64,000 nt of DNA from Rhizobium leguminosarum bv. trifolii WSM1325 (GTDB lineage: Bacteria; Pseudomonadota; Alphaproteobacteria; Rhizobiales; Rhizobiaceae), in the NCBI GenBank assembly GCA_000023185.1, contig CP001622.1, positions 1,984,001-2,048,000 on the forward strand. Direction: 5' to 3'. The position numbers and the translations under genes are program-made. Shown piece after piece: positions 17,877 through 26,634 of this stretch (its first letter is position 1; each line of letters opens with the position of its first letter). The notes beneath the pieces were generated by a model that saw only the letters and a program-made list of their open reading frames with translations, had not been told where the DNA came from and searched no databases.

Positions 17877-18098
17877 ATGACCGACATCATTGTAAAAGAC
17901 AGCAACGGAAGCCAGCTGCACGACGGCGATTCCGTGACGCTGATCAAGGACCTCAAGGTCAAGGGAACCTCGGAGACGTTGAAGCGTGGAACGCTGGTCA
18001 AGGGCATTCGCCTGACCGACAATCCGGGCGCGATCGAGTGCAGCACCAAGCAGGTCAAAGGCCTGGTGCTGAAAACCGAGTTTTTGAAGAAGGCATAG
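17877..18098 (+). CDS. PhnA/YjdM-domain protein
   Basis: A 73-residue protein equal to the C-terminal PhnA domain, a small beta-barrel: IIVKDSNGSQLHDGDSVTLI, then VKGTSETLKRGTLVKGIRLT and ECSTKQVKGLVLKTEFLKK. The N-terminal zinc ribbon of full-length YjdM (CPxC) is absent. ATG at 17877 follows GGGGA. Despite the historical name there is no phosphonate operon here, and the function is unknown. Confidence 0.85.
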   Translation: MTDIIVKDSNGSQLHDGDSVTLIKDLKVKGTSETLKRGTLVKGIRLTDNPGAIECSTKQVKGLVLKTEFLKKA

Positions 18099-18152
18099 GA
18101 TCTGCCTCGCCTGCGATGCTCGGTCGACGCTTCGTAAGTCCGACTCCGACGA

Positions 18153-18980
18153 TCAATCGGCTTTCATCGCCTCCTGCGGCACTTCCTCGGTGATCACCTC
18201 GAAACGGGAGAGTGTAGCCGGGCCGAAGGCTGTCGACATCGCGACGTCGGTGGCGTCGCGGCCGGTCCCCATCAGGATCCGGCCGATGCGAGGCGTGTTG
18301 TGGCGGGCATCGACCGTATGCCAATGACCGCCGAGAAAGACCTCGAACCAGGCACTGAAATCCATCGGATTGGGATCGATCGGAACGCCGATATCGCCGA
18401 GATAGCCGGTGCAATATCGTGCGGGAATATTCATGCATCGGCAAAGCGCGATGGCGAGATGGGCAAAGTCGCGGCAAACGCCCGCCTTGTCGGTGAAGCC
18501 GCCATGCGCGGTCCTGAGCACGTCGGCCTTCAGGTAATCGAAAGTGATGTGGTCATGGACGAAATCGCAGATCGCCTGGACACGCGCCCAGCCGAGCGGC
18601 GTCGACGAGAACCTTGCCCAGGCGAAATCCGCAAGCCTGTCGGTGTCGCAATAACGGCTGCCGAGCAGGAAGACCAGCACATCGTCCGGCAGATCATTGA
18701 TCCCGTGCTGGACGGCATCGTCGGGAACGATGTCGGGTTGGCCGCTGTCATAGATCTCGAACTCCGTGGAGATCGTCGTCAGCCCGGGCGGAGCGACGAT
18801 CCGGCTGCAGGCATTGCCGAACCCATCTGTATAGCCCCAGGCCTCGATCGGCCGGTCGAATGTCAGGATCTGATCGCTGAGAAGATCAGCGCGACGGGAG
18901 GGATGGATGTTGAGGACGAGCAGCATCGGCGTCGGCTGCGTGCATTCGTAGCCCAGATGAAACCCGGCGCGTATCTTCAT
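18153..18980 (-). CDS. Transglutaminase-like protein, His position changed
   Basis: A 275-residue transglutaminase-superfamily protein with an N-terminal beta domain (residues 1-115) and a papain-like core. The catalytic Cys is in KAGVCRDFAHLAIALCR at about residue 170. The expected His segment (HAWxEV) reads DFSAWFEVFLGG, with Ser in the His position. The Asp segment is WHTVDARHNTPRIGR. Such proteins act on peptide bonds or on poly-amino-acid polymers. The gene follows another transglutaminase gene on the same strand. Whether it is catalytic is open. Confidence 0.85.
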   Translation of the reverse strand: MKIRAGFHLGYECTQPTPMLLVLNIHPSRRADLLSDQILTFDRPIEAWGYTDGFGNACSRIVAPPGLTTISTEFEIYDSGQPDIVPDDAVQHGINDLPDDVLVFLLGSRYCDTDRLADFAWARFSSTPLGWARVQAICDFVHDHITFDYLKADVLRTAHGGFTDKAGVCRDFAHLAIALCRCMNIPARYCTGYLGDIGVPIDPNPMDFSAWFEVFLGGHWHTVDARHNTPRIGRILMGTGRDATDVAMSTAFGPATLSRFEVITEEVPQEAMKAD

Positions 18981-19107
18981 TGTGGCTTCCTTCTCGCGTC
19001 TCCGCATCGGTGGAGGTGAGTAGGGAACGTTGATCGCGCGACCCGGTTCCCATGGCTGCGGGCGGCCAGGCCGGAGTAATCCAAGATTACCTCAGACGTA
19101 GTCGAGA

Positions 19108-19980
19108 TCACCTCGTGGTGACGTTGACCTGCACCGTCATGCTGTCGAAATCCTTCCCGTCCCCATCATAGCTGCCGCTCAACGGGACGGCCTGGCGCGG
19201 ATCTCGGGCAACCGCGACACGAATGAGATCGCGGTTGCCGACGATGCCGTTGGTCGGATCGAACTCCGTCCAGCCGGCGCCTGGAAGATAGACCTGGCAC
19301 CAAGCATGCGTGGAACCGCCGCCGAGCACGGTGGAACCGTCCCGGTCGGGAACATAGACATAGCCCGTGACGAACCGCGCCGCGAGGCCAAGCACCCGTG
19401 CCGCCTCCATCATCAGAAGCGCAAAATCCCGGCAGGTGCCGGAGCGAAGCTGCAAGGTCTGCAACGGCGTCTGGGTTCCATGTTCCTGGCGCCGCGCGTA
19501 GACGAAGCTCTCGCGGATGGCGTAACAGAGCGTCATCAGCAGATGCCCGGTCTCCGTTGGACGCCCCTGGCGCACGAACTGGCGTGCCCAGCGCCCGACC
19601 TCGTCGTTCGGGTCGGGATAATGGCGCTGCATCGCCGGCGTCAGATCGGCAATTTCGTCCTTGTCGTAGGAGAATGGATAGGTCAGGGCCGCATCGTCGA
19701 CCTTGAGATCCAGGGCGACCTGCGGCGTATGATCGAGCGTGATCCAGGTTTCGAAACGAAGTTCGGACGCCGGCCTCGAAAAATCGACGAGCGCCACGCA
19801 ATTGCCGAAAACATCGTGGATCCAGCGCACATGGCTTTCCTCAGGATAGATCGTCAACGACGCTTCGATCAGCCGCTGGTCGAAACTGTCGCGCGGCCGG
19901 AACATCAAGCGATGCTCGCCGAAATCGACGTCCCTGACGTAACGATAGGACGTGATGTGGCGGACAGAGAAAATCGTCAT
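19108..19980 (-). CDS. Transglutaminase family protein
   Basis: A 290-residue protein with the N-terminal transglutaminase-associated domain (MTIFSVRHITSYRY, then EHRLMFRPRDSFDQ) and the core with a complete triad. Cys is in LRSGTCRDFALLMMEAAR near residue 175, His in GGGSTHAWCQVYLPG near 220, and Asp in GWTEFDPTNG. This type usually sits beside alpha-E domain and ATP-grasp-like genes; neither is visible here. It is upstream of the second transglutaminase-like gene with a 127-base gap, so the two may be co-transcribed. Confidence 0.88.
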   Translation of the reverse strand: MTIFSVRHITSYRYVRDVDFGEHRLMFRPRDSFDQRLIEASLTIYPEESHVRWIHDVFGNCVALVDFSRPASELRFETWITLDHTPQVALDLKVDDAALTYPFSYDKDEIADLTPAMQRHYPDPNDEVGRWARQFVRQGRPTETGHLLMTLCYAIRESFVYARRQEHGTQTPLQTLQLRSGTCRDFALLMMEAARVLGLAARFVTGYVYVPDRDGSTVLGGGSTHAWCQVYLPGAGWTEFDPTNGIVGNRDLIRVAVARDPRQAVPLSGSYDGDGKDFDSMTVQVNVTTR

Positions 19981-20159
19981 AAGCCGCCGTCGAATCTGTT
20001 CACTTTGCTGCTCCAAGGCGGCAACGCCGCCTCTCCTCTGCGGAAGCGCCCTGCCGGCTTTCCCGCTCATCCCGATTTCTTGTCATATAAGCACGTTCGA
20101 AAGATTGCTATTGTATCTTCACCGATCGGCGGCGGGGCCGTCCAACCTAAGAGGATAAC

Positions 20160-20276
20160 ATGCATATCATCTGGGACGTTCTGACGCTTCTGCTGACAAT
20201 CGGCTCCCTCTATGGCGGTCGCGAATACCGGATTATTCGCGCTCGTGCCCGCGCTCAGAACTGGGGCAACTTCTGA
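20160..20276 (+). CDS. Putative 38-residue small protein
   Basis: Begins ATG eight bases after AGAGGA. The product has an N-terminal hydrophobic helix (IIWDVLTLLLTIGSLYGG) and a basic tail (REYRIIRARARAQNWGNF). Likely a small inner-membrane protein with a cytoplasmic basic end. A strong plus-strand intrinsic terminator follows about 155 bases after the stop. Confidence 0.5.
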   Translation: MHIIWDVLTLLLTIGSLYGGREYRIIRARARAQNWGNF

Positions 20277-20339
20277 TTCGATCCGGACATCTCTGATTCG
20301 ATTCCGAATCCTGGCCGCATTGGTCGTTGCCGATCGCCA

Positions 20340-20357
20340 TTACGTCGAATGACGTAA
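20340..20357. promoter_or_regulatory. 18-base palindrome, possible operator
   Basis: A perfect inverted repeat, TTACGTC-GAAT-GACGTAA, lies between the 38-residue gene and the terminator at 20431. The dyad size suits a dimeric regulator site controlling a transcript that ends at that terminator. No regulator is assigned. Confidence 0.4.
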
Positions 20358-20430
20358 AGTCATGCGCTTAAGAAAATGCTTTATTAGTCGAGGCGGAAGC
20401 CTATCCGCCCATTCTCCCTGTTAATCCTAA

Positions 20431-20458
20431 GCCCGCCTCACCCCAGGCGGGCTTTTTT
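20431..20458 (+). terminator. Intrinsic terminator
   Basis: An eight-base stem, GCCCGCCT/AGGCGGGC, is followed directly by six T residues on the plus strand. It ends a plus-strand transcript coming from the 38-residue gene or from a separate short RNA. Another hairpin, GGCGG-N-CCGCC, lies about 30-45 bases before it. Confidence 0.85.
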
Positions 20459-20473
20459 ATTCCATCGCCTGCA

Positions 20474-20629
20474 TCACTTCTTGGCGCCGGCCGAAAGCAC
20501 CCGATGTGTTGCATTGTCCATTGCGTGGCTTGCTTCCTGTCCATCCTTCTTCAGCCCGTATGCGGTATTGCCGCAGCCGGAAAGTGTCAGCAAGCCGATG
20601 CAGGCGATGGCGATTGCAGCTTTTGGCAT
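20474..20629 (-). CDS. Entericidin-like small lipoprotein
   Basis: A 51-residue lipoprotein precursor: a signal peptide (MPKAAIAIACIGLLTLSG) with the lipobox LSGC, then a short mature part, GNTAYGLKKDGQEASHAMD, ending VLSAGAKK. The GCGNTxxGxxxD pattern and length match the entericidin EcnA/EcnB family of outer-membrane-associated peptides. The family has been linked to a toxin/antidote pair and stress in enterobacteria; here only one member is present. Start ATG at 20629; AGGGGACC lies seven bases upstream. Confidence 0.72.
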   Translation of the reverse strand: MPKAAIAIACIGLLTLSGCGNTAYGLKKDGQEASHAMDNATHRVLSAGAKK

Positions 20630-20659
20630 CAAGTGGTCCCCTTGGCTGAATGGCGATTC

Positions 20660-20766
20660 AGAGCATGATCGCGAAAAGTGTGAGCGGTTTTGACATCATG
20701 CTCTAACTCTTAATTTGCAACAGGATTCAGATTTTAGGTCGACTGGGCCTAAAATCATCCTGTTCT
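20660..20766. repeat. RIME-type palindromic repeat (complete)
   Basis: Two adjacent palindromes. The first is AGAGCATGAT (20660-20669) ... ATCATGCTCT (20695-20704) around CGAAAAGTGTGAGCGGTTTT. The second is AACAGGAT (20719-20726) ... ATCCTGTT (20756-20763), with inner arms ATTTTAGG/CCTAAAAT. This double-hairpin mosaic is characteristic of the short intergenic elements scattered through Rhizobium genomes. Confidence 0.8.
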
Positions 20767-20826
20767 AGGGAAAATGATACACTCCTCGACAAAATCAATC
20801 GGCAGGCGATAAGCGCGAGTGGCGGT

Positions 20827-20964
20827 ATGGAACTCCCTGACGCGGATCGGCGTTTAGGGGTGCCATCCAACCGGGTTAATGACATGGATTATGAGCTTGC
20901 CTTCGCCGCGACGGTCGCAACAGCGTCTTTCCTCGTCTTTATGCTGATCGTACACCGGACCTGA
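20827..20964 (+). CDS. Putative small membrane protein
   Basis: A 45-residue frame, or 26 residues from the internal ATG at 20884 giving MDYELAFAATVATASFLVFM plus a short basic end (LIVHRT). The second half is one hydrophobic helix. No strong ribosome site is visible, so the start is uncertain. It lies next to a RIME element in a cluster of small genes. Confidence 0.35.
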   Translation: MELPDADRRLGVPSNRVNDMDYELAFAATVATASFLVFMLIVHRT

Positions 20965-21301
20965 TCGCCCGCGACGCGGATTGCCCGACGGCGCGCGACA
21001 GCGCCGGCCCGTTCTGCGGCCGCGTGTCTGCGAGCCAGAGAGACTGCATCTCCAGCTGCATCTAAAGCATCTCGCGCCAAAGGCGACGAGCCGGCAGAGT
21101 GTGGAAGGTCTGGAGCGAAAGTAGCATGATCCGCCAGCAGACACGGCAGGGCTGCAAAAATAAACGTTTTGACATCCGAAAGTATTACGACGTCAGCGGA
21201 TGTATTAAATTTTAACTAATTGCTATGCTTAACTATCTGTTAACAATATTCTTGCGCTCCTTCCGCTTCCGCTTATGCTTTACGCAAACGGGAGAGGAAA
21301 G
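20965..21301. other. Intergenic region with AT-rich promoter
   Basis: About 340 bases without a convincing gene. Positions 21172-21178 and 21197-21203 form an inverted repeat, ACATCCG/CGGATGT, and 21200-21260 is strongly AT-rich, as expected for the promoter of the small gene at 21302. Confidence 0.5.
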
Positions 21302-21418
21302 ATGTTTAGCAAAAGCTTGATTATGCCTTTTGGCTTCGCATTGCTGGCCATTGCTGGCCTCCTGTTTCAGATCGTCGCATACGCGGTGCACTCCCCGGTC
21401 ACCCTGCTGCAGCCGTGA
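21302..21418 (+). CDS. Small one-helix membrane protein
   Basis: A 38-residue protein with an excellent ribosome site (GGGAGAGGAAAG before ATG). The product is almost entirely one hydrophobic span, MPFGFALLAIAGLLFQIVAY, followed by AVHSPVTLLQP. No family is recognised. The AT-rich promoter region upstream and the good ribosome site argue that it is expressed. It precedes the GlsB-type gene by about 100 bases. Confidence 0.6.
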   Translation: MFSKSLIMPFGFALLAIAGLLFQIVAYAVHSPVTLLQP

Positions 21419-21522
21419 GTCACATAAGTTGCTGAACCCGCAAAGCAATCTCAGTAACTAGGAGTGGAACTTCGTTTCGTTTCGTGCATTCTGTGACTCG
21501 TTTTGCCAGGAGGGAGATAACT

Positions 21523-21777
21523 ATGGAAAGCGCAGGCGTGGGTTGGATTGCAGCCATCATTATCGGCGGTGTCGCCGGATGGCTGGCGGAAAAGGCAATG
21601 CGCAGCAGCATGAGCCTGCTCATGAACATATTGCTCGGCATCATCGGCGCTATTGTCGCCAACTGGATCTTGGGTCTTTTGCACATCCAGCCGCTCGCCG
21701 GTTGGCTGGGTTATCTGATCACCGGTTTCGTCGGTGCCTGCATCTTGATCGCGATCGGGCGCGTCATCCGCCGCTGA
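21523..21777 (+). CDS. GlsB/YeaQ/YmgE family stress-response membrane protein
   Basis: An 84-residue protein with three hydrophobic helices separated by Gly-rich turns: IAAIIIGGVAGWLAEKAMRS, LLMNILLGIIGAIVANWIL and GYLITGFVGACILIAIGRV. This is the transglycosylase-associated (GlsB/YeaQ) family, small inner-membrane proteins induced by acid, osmotic or general stress. ATG at 21523 follows AGGAGGGAG. A bidirectional terminator lies just downstream. Confidence 0.9.
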   Translation: MESAGVGWIAAIIIGGVAGWLAEKAMRSSMSLLMNILLGIIGAIVANWILGLLHIQPLAGWLGYLITGFVGACILIAIGRVIRR

Positions 21778-21844
21778 CTTGGCCGCGCCAACTGAGCCCG
21801 GTCGCGTCAGCTGGCCCGGCTACTTTTGGACGGATGCAAACACT

Positions 21845-21875
21845 AAAAGCCGGGCGTTCATGGCGCCCGGCTTTT
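21845..21875. terminator. Bidirectional intrinsic terminator
   Basis: Stem GCCGGGCG/CGCCCGGC with AAAA on the left and TTTT on the right. It sits between the 3' ends of the plus-strand GlsB gene and the minus-strand DUF883-type gene and can serve both. Confidence 0.85.
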
Positions 21876-21894
21876 CTTCACTCTGAATTGCCGT

Positions 21895-22176
21895 TCAGCG
21901 GCGGCTGAGCAGGCCGAACACGTAGGCAATGCCTGCCGTCACGGCGAGTGCCACGAGCGGTTCTTCGCGTACCTTGTCGCGCAGCCGTTCCGTCATCACC
22001 GAAGCCTCGTCGGTCACCGCCGACTTCGCCCCCTGCCCCAGCGCGACCACGCTTTCCGTTAGCCGGGAGAGATCGTTGCGAAGGGCTGCGACCTGCGCCG
22101 ACAGATCGTCTGCTGCTATATCAGCCTTGACGCGCGCAGCGGTGGATTCGGCGGAAGCGGTTTTCAATTCTGCCAT
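21895..22176 (-). CDS. DUF883/ElaB-like membrane-anchored protein
   Basis: A 93-residue protein: a helical, charged region with heptad character (residues 10-70, e.g. LSAQVAALRNDLSRLTESVV), then REEPLVALAVTAGIAYVFGL, a C-terminal transmembrane helix, and LSRR. This layout is that of the YqjD/ElaB (DUF883) proteins, which in E. coli are stationary-phase inner-membrane proteins that bind ribosomes. The ATG follows AGGAG. A long open frame on the same strand further upstream is the antisense shadow of ppiD, not part of this gene. Confidence 0.8.
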   Translation of the reverse strand: MAELKTASAESTAARVKADIAADDLSAQVAALRNDLSRLTESVVALGQGAKSAVTDEASVMTERLRDKVREEPLVALAVTAGIAYVFGLLSRR

Positions 22177-22395
22177 GGTCTGCTCCTGTTTCATGGGATG
22201 CCGCTTCAACGAAATGGCGGCCCGAAAGGTTCCGTCGCAACCGATCTTTTGTTCTCCGCAAAGCCGCCGCGGCGGAGCGGTCGACTTGTGCAGCTTTTCG
22301 CGTGACAAACCCTTCATTTCCTGTCGGGTTTGTTTTAAGGAACGTCGAATGTCCGCCCGCGCGCGGGTCAATGATACTGCGAGGTTTGCGTTTCT

Positions 22396-24288
22396 ATGTT
22401 CCATATCCTGAGAAGAGCTGCTCAGACCTGGGTTGCCAAGCTGCTCCTGCTTCTGCTCGTCGTGTCTTTCGGCGCCTGGGGCGTGTCGCATCAGCTGCTG
22501 ACAGGCGGTAACAGCACCACGGTCGTGACCGTTGGCGATCAGCATGTGGACGTCAACGAATTCCACCTCGCCTATCAGCGCCAGGTGGCAAACCTCAGCC
22601 AGCAGTTCGGCACGCGCCTCACCCCCGAGCAGGCCCGCGCCTTCGGCGTCGAGCAGCAGGTGCTCGCCCAGCTCGTCGCCGGCGCCTCGCTCGACCAGCT
22701 CGCCGAAGACATGAACCTCGGCCTTTCCGAAGATCGCCTCGCCCAGCTGATCGCTGACGATCCGGCTTTCAAGGCCGTCAACGGCCGGTTCGACCGCGAG
22801 CTCTTCATCTCGCGTCTGCGCAATGCCAACATCCGCCAGGACGATTACATCAAGGAGCGCAGCAAGGTCGCTGTCCGCAGCCAGGTGGTCGATGCCATCT
22901 CGAATGGTTTCACCGCACCGAAGACCCTGGTCGACGCCCTGAAGCTCTATGGCGATGAAAGCCGCAGCATCGATTACCTGCTGCTCACCAATGCCAATAT
23001 CGAGCCGATCAAGGCACCTGCCGACGACGTGCTGGCAACGTGGTTCGAAGGTGTCAAGCAGCGCTACCGGGCGCCCGAATATCGCAAGCTCGCCTATCTC
23101 AAGCTGCAGCCTGCCGATATCGCCGATGCCGCGACCGTCACCGACGACCAGATCCACGAAGCCTTCGACAAGAGCAAGGATACCTATCGCACGCCGGAAA
23201 GCCGCACCATCGAACAGCTGACCTTCGCCAGCAAGGATCTCGCCACCGCCGCCGAAACGGCGCTGAAGAGCGGCACCAGCTTCGACCAGCTGGTCTCCGA
23301 CCAGGGCAAGACGGCAAGTGACGTGTTGCTCGGCGAATTCACCAAGGACAAGGTTCCCGACCAGGCGGTTGCCGATGCGGCCTTCGCAGTTTCGCGCGAT
23401 GGCGGCACGACGCCTGTCGTCGATGGCTCCTTCGGCTCGGTCATCCTGCGCGTCACCAACATCAAGTCGGAAACGGCGAAGAATTTCGATGAGGTGAAGG
23501 AGGATATCCGCAAGCAGCTGTCGCTCTCCAACGCCTCCCAGGAAGTGATCAACGTTCATGACCGCATCGAGGACCTGCGCGCCGGCGGTTCGACGCTCGA
23601 GGATATCGCCGGCCAGCTGAAGCTCAAAGCCGTCACCGTCGATGCCGTCGATATGACCGGCGCCGACAAGGACGGCCAAGAGGTCAAGGATATTCCCGTC
23701 AAGCAGCAGCTGCTCGGCGAAGCCTTCAAGACCGAGGTTGGCGTCGATGCGCCGCCGCTGCCGATCGGCAATGACGGCTATGTCTGGTTCAACGTCCGCG
23801 AAATCACGCCGGACCGCGACCGCCCGGTCGCCGAAGTGCGCGAAAAGGCCGTCGAGGACTGGACGGCGGAACAGCAGAAGGCCGAGCTCGCAAAGAAGGC
23901 CGATGCATTGAAGGCCGAGGCGAAAAAGGGCACTGCCCTTGCCGATATCGCAACGCCGCTCGGCATTGCCGTCGAAAGCAAGAGCGGCGTCACCCGTTCC
24001 ACCGATGATGCGGTCCTCGGCCGGGCCGGCGTCACCGCCGCCTTCTCCGGCCCGCTCGACACGGTCGCCAGCGCTGTCGGCGCCGATCCCTCGACGCAGA
24101 TCCTGATGAAGGTCACCGAGGTCAACACCCAGCCGACCGGCGACGTGCTGAACAACCGCGATGCCCAGATCACCGCCATGGCCAATGCCGCCGGCGATGA
24201 TATTCTCGATCAGATGGTCAACCTGCTGCAGACGCAGTACGGCGCCGAGATCAACCATACGCTCGCTGAACAGGCGACGACCCGCTAG
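22396..24288 (+). CDS. ppiD: Periplasmic peptidyl-prolyl isomerase PpiD-like (SurA N-terminal domain)
   Basis: A 630-residue membrane-anchored folding factor. An N-terminal transmembrane anchor (residues about 14-33, [20 protein letters not shown]) is followed by a SurA-like chaperone region with [12 protein letters not shown] and a parvulin-type domain at about 225-370 ([13 protein letters not shown] ... [18 protein letters not shown]). A second helical chaperone region forms the C-terminus. It helps newly translocated outer-membrane and periplasmic proteins fold. It heads a tight operon, eight bases before trpD. Confidence 0.92.
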   Translation: MFHILRRAAQTWVAKLLLLLLVVSFGAWGVSHQLLTGGNSTTVVTVGDQHVDVNEFHLAYQRQVANLSQQFGTRLTPEQARAFGVEQQVLAQLVAGASLDQLAEDMNLGLSEDRLAQLIADDPAFKAVNGRFDRELFISRLRNANIRQDDYIKERSKVAVRSQVVDAISNGFTAPKTLVDALKLYGDESRSIDYLLLTNANIEPIKAPADDVLATWFEGVKQRYRAPEYRKLAYLKLQPADIADAATVTDDQIHEAFDKSKDTYRTPESRTIEQLTFASKDLATAAETALKSGTSFDQLVSDQGKTASDVLLGEFTKDKVPDQAVADAAFAVSRDGGTTPVVDGSFGSVILRVTNIKSETAKNFDEVKEDIRKQLSLSNASQEVINVHDRIEDLRAGGSTLEDIAGQLKLKAVTVDAVDMTGADKDGQEVKDIPVKQQLLGEAFKTEVGVDAPPLPIGNDGYVWFNVREITPDRDRPVAEVREKAVEDWTAEQQKAELAKKADALKAEAKKGTALADIATPLGIAVESKSGVTRSTDDAVLGRAGVTAAFSGPLDTVASAVGADPSTQILMKVTEVNTQPTGDVLNNRDAQITAMANAAGDDILDQMVNLLQTQYGAEINHTLAEQATTR

Positions 24289-24296
24289 GAGGCTTT

Positions 24297-25313
24297 ATGA
24301 CCGATCTGAAGCCGTTCCTGGCCAAGGCCGCAAGCCGCGAGCCGCTGACGCGTGACGAGGCCCGCGCTGCCTTCGACATCCTGATGTCGGGCCAGGCGAC
24401 ACCCTCGCAGATCGGTGGCTTCCTGATGGCGCTGCGCGTGCGCGGCGAAACCGTCGACGAGATCGTCGGCGCCGTCACCGCAATGCGCTCGAAAATGCTG
24501 ACCGTCGAGGCGCCGGCCGATGCGATCGACATTGTCGGCACCGGCGGCGATGCCAGCGGCACCTACAATATCTCGACGCTGGCGGCGCTAATCGTCGCCG
24601 GCGCTGGTGTTCCCGTCGCCAAACACGGCAATCGGGCGCTGAGTTCGAGATCGGGCGCGGCCGACAATCTGGCCGCACTCGGCGTCAAGCTCGACGTCGG
24701 CCCCGAGATCATCTCCCGCTGCATTGCCGAGGCCGGCGTCGGATTCATGTTCGCGCAGATGCATCATTCCGCCATGCGCCATGTCGGCCCCTCAAGGGTC
24801 GAGCTCGGCACGCGGACGATCTTCAACTTGCTCGGGCCGCTCTCCAATCCGGCCGGCGTTCGCCGCCAACTGCTCGGCGTCTTCTCGCCGCAATGGCTGG
24901 TGCCGCTTGCCGAAGTCATGCGCGATCTCGGCTCCGAATGCGTCTGGGTCGTCCATGGCGACGGCCTCGACGAGATCACCACCACCGGCATCACACAAGT
25001 CGCGGCACTCGAAGGCGGCAAGATTCGCACCTTCGAGCTCTCGCCGGCCGATTTCGGCGTCAGCCCTTGCCTGCTCGCCGACATCAAGGGCGGTGACGGT
25101 GTCGCCAATGCTGCAGCCCTTCGCGAGGTGCTCGGCGGCGCCAAGAATGCCTATCGCGATGTCTCGCTCGCCAATGCCGCCGCCTCGCTCGTCATCGCCG
25201 GCAAGGTCGAGACGATCCGCGACGGCATGACGCTGGCCACGCAGTCGCTGGATAGCGGCTCCACCGCGCTTGCCCTCGACAAACTCATCGCCGTTTCCAA
25301 CGATATCGACTAG
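24297..25313 (+). CDS. trpD: Anthranilate phosphoribosyltransferase
   Basis: A 338-residue enzyme of tryptophan synthesis, transferring the phosphoribosyl group of PRPP to anthranilate. The PRPP loop [17 protein letters not shown] is near residue 80, [17 protein letters not shown] near 107, and [15 protein letters not shown] near 165. The Asp-Glu metal pair is in HGDGLDEIT. Second gene of the ppiD-trpD-trpC-moaC-moeA operon, with a nine-base gap to trpC. Confidence 0.97.
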   Translation: MTDLKPFLAKAASREPLTRDEARAAFDILMSGQATPSQIGGFLMALRVRGETVDEIVGAVTAMRSKMLTVEAPADAIDIVGTGGDASGTYNISTLAALIVAGAGVPVAKHGNRALSSRSGAADNLAALGVKLDVGPEIISRCIAEAGVGFMFAQMHHSAMRHVGPSRVELGTRTIFNLLGPLSNPAGVRRQLLGVFSPQWLVPLAEVMRDLGSECVWVVHGDGLDEITTTGITQVAALEGGKIRTFELSPADFGVSPCLLADIKGGDGVANAAALREVLGGAKNAYRDVSLANAAASLVIAGKVETIRDGMTLATQSLDSGSTALALDKLIAVSNDID

Positions 25314-25322
25314 GATTGCCCG

Positions 25323-26135
25323 ATGACCGATATCCTGAAGAAGATCGAACTCTACAAGCGCGAAGAGATCGCCGCTGCCAAGGCGACAGTGTCGCTTGCC
25401 GATCTGAAGGCGATGCAGACCGGCCAGTCCGCCCCGCGCGGCTTCCACAAGGCGCTCATTGCCAAGCGTGATGCCGGCCGCTTCGGCCTGATCGCCGAAA
25501 TCAAGAAGGCAAGCCCCTCGAAGGGCCTCATTCGCCCGGATTTCGATCCACCGTCGCTGGCCAGCGCCTATGAGGCCGGCGGTGCCGCCTGCCTTTCGGT
25601 GCTGACCGACAGTCCGAGTTTCCAGGGCGCGCCGGAATTTCTGACAGCCGCCCGTGCTGCCTGCGCGCTGCCGGCGCTGCGCAAGGATTTCATGTTCGAG
25701 ACCTATCAGGTGCACGAGGCCCGCGCCTGGGGCGCCGATTGCATCCTCTTGATCATGGCCTCGCTGTCCGACGATGAAGCCGAACGCCTGCAGGACGAGG
25801 CCTTCGCCCTCGGCATGGACGTGCTGGTCGAAGTCCACGACGCAGAGGAGATGGAGCGGGCGCTGAAACTCTCCTCGCCGCTCATCGGCATCAACAACCG
25901 CAATCTGCGTACTTTCGAGGTCAGCCTCACCGTCAGCGAGGCGCTTGCCCCCATGGTGCCTGATGACCGGCTCCTGGTTGGCGAAAGCGGCATCTTCACC
26001 CATGCCGATTGCCAGCGCCTGCAGGCCGTCGACATCAATACCTTCCTTGTCGGGGAGAGCCTGATGCGCAAGGAGGACGTCGCCGCCGCCACCCGCGCAC
26101 TGCTCTTTGGCGAAGCCGCCATCGCGGCCGAATGA
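25323..26135 (+). CDS. trpC: Indole-3-glycerol phosphate synthase
   Basis: A 270-residue TIM-barrel enzyme forming the indole ring. The catalytic Lys is in [18 protein letters not shown] near residue 60, the second in [12 protein letters not shown] near 120, the acidic residue in [11 protein letters not shown] near 170, and [11 protein letters not shown] follows near 190, with [10 protein letters not shown] forming the phosphate site. Monofunctional, not fused to TrpF. One base separates it from moaC. Confidence 0.97.
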   Translation: MTDILKKIELYKREEIAAAKATVSLADLKAMQTGQSAPRGFHKALIAKRDAGRFGLIAEIKKASPSKGLIRPDFDPPSLASAYEAGGAACLSVLTDSPSFQGAPEFLTAARAACALPALRKDFMFETYQVHEARAWGADCILLIMASLSDDEAERLQDEAFALGMDVLVEVHDAEEMERALKLSSPLIGINNRNLRTFEVSLTVSEALAPMVPDDRLLVGESGIFTHADCQRLQAVDINTFLVGESLMRKEDVAAATRALLFGEAAIAAE

Positions 26136-26136
26136 T

Positions 26137-26634
26137 ATGAGCGGCGCAAAGCCCGGTCTGACCCATATCGGTGCCTCCGGCGAGGCACATATGGTCGATG
26201 TCTCGGACAAGGCCGAGACGGTGCGCATCGCCACTGCCGAGGGCCATGTGAAGATGGCGTCGGAAACGCTTGCTCTCATCGTCCAAGGAAATGCCAAGAA
26301 GGGTGATGTGATTGGCACGGCGCGCCTTGCCGGCATTATGGCGGCAAAACGCACCGCCGATCTCATCCCGCTCTGCCATCCGCTGATGCTGACGAAGGTC
26401 ACGGTCGAGATCGAGGAAGATGCCGCCCTGCCCGGCCTGCGCGTTACGGCGACCGCCAAGCTGACCGGCAAGACCGGTGTGGAGATGGAGGCGCTGACCG
26501 CCGTCTCGGTCGCTTGTCTGACGATCTACGACATGGCCAAGGCCGCCGATAAGGCAATGGAGATCGGCGGCATCCGGCTTCTTGAAAAGTCCGGCGGAAA
26601 ATCCGGCGATTTCCGTCATCCGGAGGCAAGATGA
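26137..26634 (+). CDS. moaC: Cyclic pyranopterin monophosphate synthase accessory protein MoaC
   Basis: A 165-residue enzyme that converts the MoaA product to cyclic pyranopterin monophosphate in molybdopterin synthesis. Conserved segments are [31 protein letters not shown] near residue 75 and [21 protein letters not shown] near 112, with a C-terminal KSGGKSGDF phosphate-binding motif. The ATG at 26137 directly follows the trpC stop. Overlaps moeA by four bases. Confidence 0.96.
   Translation: MSGAKPGLTHIGASGEAHMVDVSDKAETVRIATAEGHVKMASETLALIVQGNAKKGDVIGTARLAGIMAAKRTADLIPLCHPLMLTKVTVEIEEDAALPGLRVTATAKLTGKTGVEMEALTAVSVACLTIYDMAKAADKAMEIGGIRLLEKSGGKSGDFRHPEAR

Noticed and set aside
20854..21144. 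96-codon minus-strand Arg/Cys-rich frame
   Set aside because: No start signal; composition typical of a shadow frame. The opposite strand has a more plausible small membrane protein.
22177..24258. Very long minus-strand open frame reaching across ppiD
   Set aside because: It is the antisense shadow of ppiD, caused by GC-biased codon use; only its last 93 codons (the DUF883-type gene) have a ribosome site and protein-like features.
26107..26136. Upstream in-frame start for moaC
   Set aside because: It would overlap the trpC end by ten codons; the ATG at 26137, immediately after the trpC stop, gives the family N-terminus.
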